Shown here in pieces: positions 15,181-23,349 of a DNA stretch of 49,629 nucleotides. The notes under the pieces were generated by a model. That model was not told where the DNA came from and did not search any database. It saw only the letters and a list, made by a program, of their open reading frames with translations. Position numbers and translations under genes: made by a program. The first letter of the stretch is position 1; the number at the start of each line of letters is the position of its first letter. Source of the stretch: Streptomyces sp. SDr-06 (GTDB taxonomy: Bacteria > Actinomycetota > Actinomycetes > Streptomycetales > Streptomycetaceae); the NCBI RefSeq assembly GCF_003324565.1, contig NZ_QOLA01000035.1:1-49629 (forward strand), given 5' to 3'.

Positions 15181-16422
15181 AATAGCTTCACTGTCGCTTG
15201 GCCGTTTTGCCCTTGCGGTGCTGAAGATCGCCTGGATGGCGTCGTGGCATCCGCAGCCTGGTCGGAATCCGTAGGATCGTGATTCGAACCGGGCTTCCCA
15301 CTCGGGTTCCAGTGCGTTCTTTACGCGTGCCTGCATTACTCGGTCGCGCATTACTGGGATGCCGAGCGGGCGTTGCTTTCCATTGCTCTTCGGGATGTAG
15401 ACCCGCTTCACGGGCCTGGCTCTCCAGGGTTGGGTTTGCTGGTCGATGTCGACCGCCATGCGAGCTCGCGCCTGGGGGGGGGGTGAGTGCTCGTTCCCTG
15501 TCGATGCCTGCCGTCTTGCGGCCCTTGCTCAGCTGCGTCTCCCGTTTCACGCTCAAGAGCGTGTTACTGCGGCTCCGCAGCATAAGCTTTTGCAGATTGC
15601 GGACCTTCTTGAGGTCCCCCTCCTGTGTCGCTTTGCAGATCCGTTGTCTCAAGCGTCGTACGTTTCCCTCAGTACTCGCCCAGTCGATGCAGTGCCAGTC
15701 CAATGGTTCGCCCTGCGGTCCGTTCACTGTGGAGGTGCGGCCGGCAGTAGAGACTGTCTGTCGCATGTTCCTCCTTCGCGTCCAACTTGTCCGGCAGGTT
15801 CTGGCGTCATTACTCAGGATGATTCAAAGGCTCACCCGGCCCACGTGGGCACCCTTTCGGGTCAGGCCATCAGACCTGTATCCGGCGAGTTATGGCCTGG
15901 GTTGAAGGACTCCAGGGTCTTCCTCTGACCTTTCGGTCAACCGGAATTCGCTTCTTGGGCCATCCTGTTCCCGCTAGAGAGTTGGGCCTTCCTTGCGGTC
16001 GGCTTACCGGACAAGCCCGGACTCCAACGGGGTTTCCACGTTCCACACACGTAAGTTGAGGCCGGGGTGGGTGCCCCCTCTGTCCCGGAACCGGCGGTGT
16101 CCTCCTCCCGATCTCAAGTCTCCGGAAGTCGCCTGACGTCTTCCGACGCCGGGTTCTGTAGCCACTGATTACGAACCATCGGGCGGCTTCAACCTTACGA
16201 GACATCAACGGGGGTTCACAAGGTTCACCCGTCCAGCCTTTCCCTCGCCTGTTGTTCCCCGATGGCCAGGGAACCCTTGGGCTTTAACGCTCAGCTTCAC
16301 ACCTCGCTGTTACCGGCGACGCATGTGAGCGCGGGAACGGATTGCGGACACTAATCCGGGGTCAGCACATTTTTCCTTCCCTCGTGGCTTTCCCACTTAA
16401 CGTGTGCGACTTCGTGTCGCAC
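15181..16422 (-). mobile_element. Group II intron, 3' part deleted
   Basis: On the minus strand the likely 5' end is GTGCGACACGAAGTCGCAC at 16422, fitting the GUGYG start of group II introns. About 650 bases of structured RNA (domains I-III, with stretches such as GTGAAGCTGAGCGTTAAAGC) precede the reverse-transcriptase ORF. The element stops inside that ORF, so the catalytic palm, maturase and RNA domains V-VI are absent. It cannot splice by itself. The 5' boundary is inferred from the consensus, not proven. Confidence 0.65.
15188..15766 (-). pseudogene. ltrA: Group II intron reverse transcriptase, N-terminal fragment with frameshift
   Basis: The N-terminus reads DWASTEGNVRRLRQRICKAT, VRNLQKLMLRSRSNTLLSVK then KGRKTAGIDRERALT, the RT0/RT1 region of LtrA-like proteins. 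The frame is lost in a run of ten cytosines (plus-strand G run 15474-15483). It resumes in another frame as RPVKRVYIPKSNGKQRPLGI, VMQARVKNALEPEWEARFE and SYGFRPGCGCHDAI. The sequence ends before the YADD palm motif. RT would copy intron RNA into DNA at a target; this fragment cannot. Confidence 0.8.
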
Positions 16423-16593
16423 CTTGAGGCGATTGATCCCGCACTCGACCGTGTGCCGCTGTTCCTTCGGGGCCTTGCGCTGGCACTTCCCAGCGTCCTG
16501 AGTTGTCGGGCGCAGGGTAGGGGCAGTGACGCGCAGAGGTTCGGGTCGTTGGACGGGACATACCGAACCTTCGCGAAGACCAGGAGCCTCGCC

Positions 16594-16893
16594 TTGCGTG
16601 TCCGATCGCTTTTCACCATTTTGCTACTGGCCGGTGGCGCAAGCCTCCCCCTCACCTCCGCGGAGGCTGCCCCACACGCGTGCAGCTTCAAGGGGACAAA
16701 GGCCATGGGAAGTTTGATCATCGCGTGCTCCAACGGCAAGGAGGTCGTCGTGGGGCAATGCCAGCAGGGTTACGTGGCAAAGCAGCACCACAACGAGGCA
16801 GTATGCGCGCTTCCGCCTAAGCGTCCGGTACCCAAGCCGTCACCTAAGCCGTCACCCGCCACTGACACGGACTCTGCGCTGCCACTGACATAA
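16594..16893 (+). CDS. Small secreted protein, unrecognised
   Basis: From a TTG start with CAGGAG seven bases upstream, the product is 99 residues. A signal peptide (LFTILLLAGGASLPLTSAEA) leads to a small domain with four cysteines (HACSFK, IIACSNG, VGQCQQG, AVCALP), enough for two disulphides, and a proline/lysine-rich tail with a KPSPKPSP repeat. The pattern fits an exported, possibly wall-associated small protein. A longer frame extends upstream but has no site for initiation there. No family recognised. Confidence 0.55.
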   Translation: MRVRSLFTILLLAGGASLPLTSAEAAPHACSFKGTKAMGSLIIACSNGKEVVVGQCQQGYVAKQHHNEAVCALPPKRPVPKPSPKPSPATDTDSALPLT

Positions 16894-16979
16894 CCCAATG
16901 CATCCCGGTGACAGCGTCCGGTACGGAGAGCTGCCCCGTCGATAGCGTGGAGCCTCAACTGTCGAAGGGGAGTCGATGT

Positions 16980-17249
16980 ATGCCTAAGACCGCGCACGAA
17001 ATCGCCCTGTCTTCCTTCGAGCGACGGCCGGAACCGGCGGCAATGTGGAAGCGGCCCCGTGGGTTCTCTCCGGCCCAGGGAGAAGCGCCGCACTCCGGGT
17101 CGGCCGGGCGGCGGCGCATTGCGGCGGCCCGCATCGTCAACGCACGCTCTTGTGGTCGGCGTTGGGGGTTGTGTCCGTCAGCGGATCGGGGCTGTTTTGG
17201 GGGAAGGCGTCTCATGCCAAGCCCTGGTGCGGCAGCGTCGTTGCGGTAG
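16980..17249 (+). CDS. Hypothetical protein, doubtful
   Basis: The first 40 codons (KTAHEIALSSFERRPEPAAM, KRPRGFSPAQGEAP) look coding. A GAAGGGG motif lies about ten bases before the ATG. The second half turns arginine- and glycine-rich and may be out of frame. No family recognised. Confidence 0.3.
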   Translation: MPKTAHEIALSSFERRPEPAAMWKRPRGFSPAQGEAPHSGSAGRRRIAAARIVNARSCGRRWGLCPSADRGCFGGRRLMPSPGAAASLR

Positions 17250-17296
17250 GCCCACCTGGGGCGTGCGGAGGGGTATCGCGGACTGGAGGGGGCGTC

Positions 17297-17902
17297 ATGG
17301 GCGAGCAGGAGACGTGGACGACGGAGGAGTTCGGTGCCTCCCATACCGGCTCGGTCGGTGTGCTCCTGGCCGACGGCACCGTTCCCTCCCCGGTCTCCAT
17401 CGCATCGAGCTGAGGGCCGGATGGCTAGTCGGTGGCGCAGTGGAGCATTTACGACGGCCGTCCGTGGAGCGGTACGCGGGCGGCCGCGCTGCGTGCGGTG
17501 TGCTCCTGCGGTTGGAGCGGACCTGAGCACCCGCTGGACTGGGACGAGATCGGGGATCGGGCGCTGGCTGAGGCGGCGGAGACGGTGGCGGATGGGTGCA
17601 CGCGGGAGTGGGACGCGCACACGGAAGACGTGGAGCGCTCGGCCATCCCGCTTCCTGAGGCGGTGAGCGTTCTGCTGGAGCAGCTGCACGCGGAGCTGGA
17701 GAAGCTGGAGAAGACGTCACCGCTGGCGGCGGTGCGCGCGGCCCGCAGGCTTGAGGTGACGGCCGTTGAAACCGGTTACTGGGCGGCCCACGGCAGCCGG
17801 GGCGATGCGACGGTTGAGCAGGCCGCGGCCGCCTTGGGGCTGAGCGAGGACGAGACCCGCAGGACGCTGGCCCGCTTCGGCCGCTGGAGCCCCTACCGCT
17901 GA
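17297..17902 (+). pseudogene. Conserved Streptomyces-type protein with two compensating frameshifts
   Basis: The gene opens GEQETWTTEEFGASHTGSVG after GGAGGGGG and ends with a good C-terminal half: AQWSIYDGRPWSGTRAAALR, VCSCGWSGPEHPLDWDEIG, LEKTSPLAAVRAARRLEVT. Both parts share one frame, but a TGA and a TAG lie between them. In that gap the coding sequence (LHRIELRAGWLVG) sits in another frame. Two indels of opposite sign about 50 bp apart explain this. The C-terminal part alone (GTG at 17432, 156 residues) could be translated; its last 60 residues resemble a small helix-turn-helix (VEQAAAALGLSEDETRRTLA). Function unknown. Confidence 0.55.
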
Positions 17903-18322
17903 CCGCCCGCGGGCTCGATCAGCGGGCTGGCCGGCCTACGGAAATCGGTAGAAGGTCGACACGGGAGCGTTCCTGACACCTGGTGGGCCACGCTCGGTTG
18001 CAGACCGGCGGCTCCGTCCCCGACGAACATCCGGTCATGCGGTCACCAACCCGCGGATATCAGGCTGAGCGCGCGTCGACGCACGACACACCACGGCCTC
18101 CCGCCGGTCCCACACCACCACACCAGGCCCGCGCAAGCGAGTCCAACAGCCCCTGCTCACTTGACAAATCGGCCTACACATCAGGGGCTCGCCGCCGGTG
18201 GCCGAGGGTGGCGCTGTGACCTGGAGGTTGTCGCGCTGTCTCACGGGTTGGCCAACCGTCCGGTCTCACGGCCGTGGCCGACTTCTCGGGCCGGCGGCCA
18301 GTTGCAGTGGAGACTTGCGATT
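17903..18322. other. Intergenic, no gene recognised
   Basis: Between the frameshifted gene and the TetR gene; overlapping short frames without a coding pattern and no clear hairpin. Confidence 0.4.
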
Positions 18323-18955
18323 CTATTCCGGGGCGCTCTCGGGCTCGAGTAGGTGCCGGATGTCGTCGTGGAATCCCGTCATGTCGGTCAGCCCGAAGGC
18401 TACGAGCTGGAGCAGGAATCCGTGCAGCAGGCCCATCACCACTCGTGCTCCGCGCTCTGGATCCAGGGCGAGCGTCACGGTTCCCGCCGCCTGGCCGCGG
18501 CGCAGTGCGCTGGCGATGCTGCTGCGTACGGATTCGAAGCCTTCGAGGGCATGAGCGTGTGCGGCGTCGTTGCGCAGCAGCTCTGACCATGTCTGCACGG
18601 CGCAGCGCAACAGTTCCTCGACCGGCACTTCGTGCCCTGCGGCGTCGGTGACGGTCTCGGAGCTCAGTGCGTCGAGCGATGCCACGACCAGATCGGCGAC
18701 GGAGGCCGTGGTCGTGCTGGTGGCCAGTTGCTCAATCGGCGTGAAGATCAGCCGGAACGCGTCTCCTGCGATGGCGAGGATGATCTCGTCCTTGCTCGCG
18801 AAGTAGCGGTAGGCCGCCCCCGCTGAGACGCCGGCCTCGGCGGCGATGTCGGGCATCGAGGTCTGGTGGAAACCGTCGCGTGAGAAGCAGCGGCGCGCCG
18901 CCGCGATGATGTCCGCGCGCTTGGCCTCGCGGCGCTCGGGTGTGAGGCGCGGCAT
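18323..18955 (-). CDS. TetR-family transcriptional repressor
   Basis: The N-terminal domain shows REAKRADIIAAARRCFSRDG, FHQTSMPDIAAEAGVSAGAA and YRYFASKDEIILAIA, a textbook TetR helix-turn-helix. The C-terminal helices carry the ligand pocket. The ATG is placed by GGAGGG six bases upstream; a longer frame adds ten residues without a better site. It is divergent from the decarboxylase-like gene. The 16-bp palindromes beside each start are its probable operators, so it likely represses both itself and that operon until a ligand, perhaps an aromatic acid, binds. Confidence 0.9.
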   Translation of the reverse strand: MPRLTPERREAKRADIIAAARRCFSRDGFHQTSMPDIAAEAGVSAGAAYRYFASKDEIILAIAGDAFRLIFTPIEQLATSTTTASVADLVVASLDALSSETVTDAAGHEVPVEELLRCAVQTWSELLRNDAAHAHALEGFESVRSSIASALRRGQAAGTVTLALDPERGARVVMGLLHGFLLQLVAFGLTDMTGFHDDIRHLLEPESAPE

Positions 18956-18973
18956 GACCGGCCCTCCTTCAAC

Positions 18974-19040
18974 GTGAATGACCATTTACCTTGACGGCTG
19001 ATGTTTCGCGGCCCTAGCCTAAAAGTGAAAGGTCATTCAC
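18974..19040 (+). promoter_or_regulatory. Promoter with two mirror-image TetR-type operators
   Basis: GTGAATGACC (18974-18983) and GGTCATTCAC (19031-19040) are exact inverses. Each belongs to a 16-bp site: GTAAATGGTCATTCAC (reverse strand) and GTGAAAGGTCATTCAC. A promoter for the plus-strand gene lies between: TTGACG at 18991 and TAGCCT at 19015, 18-bp spacing. One site follows that -10 element, the other covers the TetR gene's leader. Confidence 0.75.
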
Positions 19041-19058
19041 GGAAGTGAGGATCCCGCG

Positions 19059-20051
19059 ATGAGCACGGCTTTGCGTGTTGCTACCTACACCTACGAGCAC
19101 ACCGAGGCGCTGCTCGACGGTCGCGTCCCGATCGACAAGGCGGACGCCACGTTCGAGACGGCCTCTTTGGTGTCGGACATCTTCCAGCGGACTGTCGAGC
19201 GACGCTACGACGTCTCCGAGTACGGCCTGACCTACTTCCTGCGCACCTTCGACCTCGATGACTCGCCGTTCCTCGCGCTGCCCGTCTTCCCGAACCGCAA
19301 CTTCCGGCACTCGTCCGTCTTCGTGAACACTGGGGCGGGAATCGAGGATCCGCGGGACCTCGCGGGCAAGACGATCGGCGAGTTCGCGTTGTTCGGGCAC
19401 GACCCGGGAGTGTGGATGAAGGGCATCTTCTCCGACGAGTACGGTCTGACCCCTGACCAGTCCCGTTGGGTCATCGGCGGCACCGACCACCCCATCCCTG
19501 CCTTCGACTGGGTCCCGCAGCCGGTACCGGCGGGGGTGGACGTGCGGCACGCGGCGGAGGCCGAGACCCTGGGCACGATGCTCGAGGCCGGCGAGATCGA
19601 CGCACTCATCTCGGTCGATGTCCCGCAGGCGCTGCTTGACGGCTCGACGAAGATTGCCCGTCTGTTCCCGGACTACGAGGCCGTGGAGCGCGATTACTAC
19701 CGGCGCACCGGCATCTTCCCCGCCATGCACATCGTCGCGGTCCCGCGGGGGCTTGCCGCCGACAGTGAGTTGATGACTTCGGTCTACCGCGCCTTCTGCG
19801 AGGCCAAGGAGATCGCCCAGAATACGTACCGCCGCGGTGCGCTGAAGCAGCACATGAGCGTAGTGACCCCCTGGTTCAGTCGGCACTTCGAGGAGAACCG
19901 GGCGCTGCTGGGCCAGGACTGGTGGCCTTACGGCCTAGACGCGAACCGCAAGATGCTCGACACGTTCCTGCGATACCACCACGAACAGGGTCTCTCGAAG
20001 CGGCTGTTGACCAGTGAGGACATCATCGTCCCCGCGCTCCTCGACACCTGA
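19059..20051 (+). CDS. 4,5-dihydroxyphthalate decarboxylase-like protein
   Basis: The 330-residue product lacks a signal peptide and follows the family of 4,5-dihydroxyphthalate decarboxylase (Pht5-like), which has a periplasmic-binding-protein fold and removes CO2 from aromatic acids. Family marks include FLALPVFPNRNFRHSSVFVN, DLAGKTIGEF, GEIDALI, YRRTGIFPAMHIVAVPRG, WWPYGLDANRKMLDTFLRYH and EQGLSKRLLTSEDI. It lies directly behind the TetR-controlled promoter and is followed 50 bp later by a broken second copy. The true substrate may differ from phthalate derivatives; aromatic acid breakdown is the best inference. Confidence 0.85.
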   Translation: MSTALRVATYTYEHTEALLDGRVPIDKADATFETASLVSDIFQRTVERRYDVSEYGLTYFLRTFDLDDSPFLALPVFPNRNFRHSSVFVNTGAGIEDPRDLAGKTIGEFALFGHDPGVWMKGIFSDEYGLTPDQSRWVIGGTDHPIPAFDWVPQPVPAGVDVRHAAEAETLGTMLEAGEIDALISVDVPQALLDGSTKIARLFPDYEAVERDYYRRTGIFPAMHIVAVPRGLAADSELMTSVYRAFCEAKEIAQNTYRRGALKQHMSVVTPWFSRHFEENRALLGQDWWPYGLDANRKMLDTFLRYHHEQGLSKRLLTSEDIIVPALLDT

Positions 20052-20101
20052 GCGGCGGCAGGGACCGGCCCTGTCTCAAAGACCGAACCGAGGACGCCGC
20101 T

Positions 20102-20890
20102 GTGTCCAGTGTGCATCTCGACATCGCAGTCACCCGCTACGACAACACCCGAGCACTGTTCGACGGATCCGCCTTCGACGGTGTTGACTACACCCTGCAT
20201 AGTCCCGGCATTCCCGAGATCTTCGCGCGCCAGGCGGCCGGACGGTTCGACGCCGCCGAGTTCACCTCACTCACTACCTGCACGCTCTGGACGTCGGCAC
20301 CGATCTCATCGCTCTTCCGGCCTTCCCCGGGCGGGTGTTCCGGCATTCCTGCGTCTTCGTCAACACGTCCTCGGGGATCAGCGGACCGGCCCACCTGGTC
20401 GGCCGCACGATCGGCGAGTTCGGCACGTACAGCCCGGACTCGGGAATCTGGGCCAAGGGCATTCTTGCCGAGGACTACGGGTTCGCACCGGAGCGCAACC
20501 GCTGGGTCGGCGGCGGGCTTGAGACGCCGCTGCCGGCCGGGTTCGAGTTCACCACGCACCGCCACCCGGAAGGCATCGATGTCGGCTTCGCGCCGCCGGA
20601 TCGCACGCTCGGGGCCATGCTCGACTGCGGTGAGATCGATGCGCTGTTCGCCTCGGACGCACCCCTCGCTTACCTCGCGGGCTCGCCGAATATCGCACCG
20701 CTCTTTCCCAACCCCGCAGCCCGCGAACGCGAGTGGAACCGCAGCACCGGCATCTTCCCGATGATGCACACGGTCGTCGCGCGCCGCGGCCTCCTCGAGG
20801 CCAACCCTGGGCCTGCCCCGTGCCGAGCGCTACAGGGCCCGCCGGGCCGCACGCCACGACAAGGCCACGCCGCCCGACCCCGCGGACTGA
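20102..20890 (+). pseudogene. Second decarboxylase-like gene, frameshifted and truncated
   Basis: The start reads LDIAVTRYDNTRALFDGSAF and keeps frame to AAEFTSL. The sequence then continues in another frame: HYLHALDVGTDLIALPAFPG, HSCVFVNTSSGI, LVGRTIGEFGTYSPDSGIWA, GILAEDYGF, GEIDALFASDAP and STGIFPMMHTVVARRGLLEA. After that it shifts again (LPRAERYRARRAARHD) and stops about 100 residues short of the intact paralogue, lacking the WPYG and EQGLS end motifs. Common ancestry with its upstream neighbour is plain. The pair may once have acted on related substrates. Confidence 0.8.
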
Positions 20891-21215
20891 CGCCGGTGGG
20901 GCTGTCCGCGGAGCTGGGAGGAGCCGACGTTCAGCACTCGGGGCCCCGGAGTCCCCGGCTCCTTCATTCGTGCTCAGTACGCGGGCATTTGGGTGCGGGC
21001 CTGGCTGCGGTGGTGGACACCGCCGTCCCCTGGAACGCGGACGAAGGAGGCCGCGCGGTGGGCACGGGGCCGGTCACGGTGAGCGCATCGCCCGGGCATC
21101 TCCTGACTTGTCGACCTGCTTGCAGCAGAATCGGCGCCCGGGAGGGTGAGGCCGGGTTCCGGCACTCGGTCAGGAAGTAGGTGGTCCGTCTGAACGCTCG
21201 GGTCGTGGGCTCTTC
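20891..21215. other. Intergenic, no gene recognised
   Basis: Holds only the non-native end of the broken decarboxylase frame and the downstream side of the esterase-like gene. No terminator hairpin was recognised. Confidence 0.4.
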
Positions 21216-22514
21216 TCACATGTTCTCGATGTCGGTGACGGTGGAGGTCGGGGTGTGGAGGATGGCGTCGAACGCTTCGAGGACGGGGGTGTGGAGGTAG
21301 GCGCTTTGGATCCGGATGCGGTCGGGGCCGGGGGCGGGGGCGACGCTTTCAGGGGCGGCCTGTGGGCGTGCTGGGCGGAGATCAGCGATGCTGAGTCCGA
21401 GTTCGGCGTCGGTGAATGCGGCTTCGATGCTTCCGGGTTCGGCCGGCTCCAGTGCGGTGGCTTCGATGGTGAAGCCGAAGGGTGTGTTCTCGTCGCGGGG
21501 CATGTCCGCTGTGTGTCCGGTGGTGCTCGCCAGGCCGAGGGCGAAGTAGTCAGCGCTGAGGGCGCGGTGCAGGTGCTGTCCCATGGGGAGTCCCGTCAGG
21601 TGGCCGTTGAAGGACACGGGTGTCTTCTGGATGTGGGCGTTGTGAGCCGCCAGCACGATGCGGGTCCCGGGGTTGAGGCGTTCCAGGTGCCACAGGACAG
21701 ACTCGGCCATGTAGGCGTCGCGGGCTGAGGTGTCGGCGGTCAGTCCTTTGCCGGCGAAGAGGTCCGCCATGGCCCGGAAGGTGTAGTCGGCGTGGCAGGC
21801 GCCTTCGAGTCCGCGCAGCGCGATGTCGTAACTGTGCTGGTCGGCGCGGGAAACATACAGTGGTGCGACGGAGCGGAACCGGATGAGCAGGCGCGCCAGG
21901 GCCGCGCTGAGGGCGTCCTGTTCGGCGGTGGGCAGTCGTGCCCACGCGGGCGCGGCGACGGCTGCGGAGCCACCGGCGAACGATCCGGCGATCCGCGTCG
22001 CCTCCTGGACGATCGGGAGGGTTTCGGGGTCGATCCGGCGCAGGTAGTCGGTGACCAGGGCCAGGGCGGGAAGCAGAGATCCACCGGCCGCCGGGATGTC
22101 GATGCCGGTGAAGTGCACCGGTGTTGAGGCGCTTTGGTTGTGTCGGCGTATCCAGCGCAGCGGGGCGTCGACTCCCACGGGGATCGTCGCGGCGAGGTGC
22201 GCCGACAGGGCGTCGTCCGTCCCCTCGCCCTGGGCCCATGCGTCGAGGGGGAAGGCTTCGCTGAAGCCGTACTCGAAGGCCAGGACGGTGAATCCGCAGC
22301 GTTCGGCCAGGAACCGCAGGATGCGCTCGCGCATGGACGCGAACTCGTTGATGAAGTGGGAACTTTCACCGATCGCGACGACACGTGCGTCGCCGATGAT
22401 GGCGCGCAGCGGCTCCAGATCATCGAGGGGTGCTTCTGGGGCGAGGTGGTGGAGGGGGACGGCGTGGGTGCGAAGCCAGTCGGAGAACGGGTTGCTACCG
22501 GGCGAAGCAGGCAT
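21216..22514 (-). CDS. Erythromycin esterase-like protein
   Basis: The 432-residue product matches the erythromycin esterase (Ere) superfamily, metal-independent hydrolases that open the macrolide lactone. Seen are VVAIGESSHFINEF (E50, H53, E57), LAFEYGFSEAFPLDAW (E81), and VLAAHNAHIQKTP (H291, H294), positions that fit the Ere active-site histidines and glutamates. Many family members of unknown substrate exist, so macrolide cleavage is probable rather than certain. It is third in a one-strand run after an ABC-F protein and a Vat-type enzyme, which strongly favours antibiotic inactivation. The start is placed at the ATG where homology begins; the longer frame is low-complexity. Confidence 0.82.
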   Translation of the reverse strand: MPASPGSNPFSDWLRTHAVPLHHLAPEAPLDDLEPLRAIIGDARVVAIGESSHFINEFASMRERILRFLAERCGFTVLAFEYGFSEAFPLDAWAQGEGTDDALSAHLAATIPVGVDAPLRWIRRHNQSASTPVHFTGIDIPAAGGSLLPALALVTDYLRRIDPETLPIVQEATRIAGSFAGGSAAVAAPAWARLPTAEQDALSAALARLLIRFRSVAPLYVSRADQHSYDIALRGLEGACHADYTFRAMADLFAGKGLTADTSARDAYMAESVLWHLERLNPGTRIVLAAHNAHIQKTPVSFNGHLTGLPMGQHLHRALSADYFALGLASTTGHTADMPRDENTPFGFTIEATALEPAEPGSIEAAFTDAELGLSIADLRPARPQAAPESVAPAPGPDRIRIQSAYLHTPVLEAFDAILHTPTSTVTDIENM

Positions 22515-22600
22515 GCGGACAGCTCGATTCTCGGTGCTGGAACGGTGGATCGCGGAGAGGAGGGCGGGTCTCGGCGCAGGTCGTCCTGGGCCGGGTTCGT

Positions 22601-23293
22601 TCAACGGTCCGTGGCGCTCGGGGGTGTGGGGGGCAGACGTTCTGCTTCCGCGTGCCTGGGCGCCGCGTTCTCCAGGTCGTCGATGCTGCCGGACATGATC
22701 GTGCGGAGGTGTTCGGTGATGTGCTGAAGGGGCCAGTCCCACCAGGCCAGGGCGAGGAGGCGGTTGATGTCGGCGTCGCTGTAGCGGCGGCGGATGAGGC
22801 GGGCGGGGTTGCCGCCGACGATGCCGTAGTCGGGAACGTCGTCGACGACGACGGAGCCGGAGGCGATGACCGCTCCGTGGCCGATGCGGACGCCCGGCAT
22901 CACCGTGGACCGGTAACCGAACCAGACGTCATGACCCACCACGGTGTCGCCCCGTCCGGGCAAGCCGGTGATCAGGTCGAAGTGCTGGGCCCAGGAACCG
23001 CCCATGATCGGGAAGGGGAACGTGGAGGGGCCGTCCATGCGGTGGTTGGCGCCGTTCATGATGAACCGCACGCCCTCGCCCAGTGCGCAGAACTTCCCGA
23101 TGACCAGTTTTTCCGGCCCGTAGTGGTACAGCACGTTGCGGGTCTCGAAGGCGGTCGGGTCATCGGGGTCGTCGTAATAGGAGAACTCTCCGACTTCGAT
23201 CAGCGGCGAGGTGACCAGCGGCTTCAGCAGCACCACCCGCGGCTGGTCCGGCATCGGGTGCAGGACGGTCGGGTCGGCGGGGACAGGAGGCAT
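22601..23293 (-). CDS. Vat-type streptogramin A (xenobiotic) acetyltransferase
   Basis: A left-handed beta-helix acetyltransferase of 230 residues. The sequence MNGANHRMDGPSTFPF contains the catalytic-type histidine (H84) in its family setting, followed by hexapeptide repeats (GDTVVGHDVWFGYRSTVMPG, VRIGHGAVIASGSVVVDDV, GGNPARLI) and the WWDWPLQHI end motif seen in VatA-type enzymes. These use acetyl-CoA to acetylate streptogramin A at a hydroxyl group. CatB chloramphenicol acetyltransferases share the fold, but the NGANHRMDG and WWDWP motifs fit Vat well. It lies 56 bp behind the ABC-F gene and shares its operon. An AGGAAGG motif precedes the start at a slightly long distance. Confidence 0.85.
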   Translation of the reverse strand: MPPVPADPTVLHPMPDQPRVVLLKPLVTSPLIEVGEFSYYDDPDDPTAFETRNVLYHYGPEKLVIGKFCALGEGVRFIMNGANHRMDGPSTFPFPIMGGSWAQHFDLITGLPGRGDTVVGHDVWFGYRSTVMPGVRIGHGAVIASGSVVVDDVPDYGIVGGNPARLIRRRYSDADINRLLALAWWDWPLQHITEHLRTIMSGSIDDLENAAPRHAEAERLPPTPPSATDR

Positions 23294-23349
23294 CACGGAT
23301 TTCGTCCTTCCTGAGCGATGTCTGTGGGTGTCTGCGGGTCCGGAGGACC

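Noticed and set aside
15181..16422. Functional retroelement or DGR
   Set aside because: The reverse transcriptase lacks the YADD region, is frameshifted and has no template/variable repeat pair.
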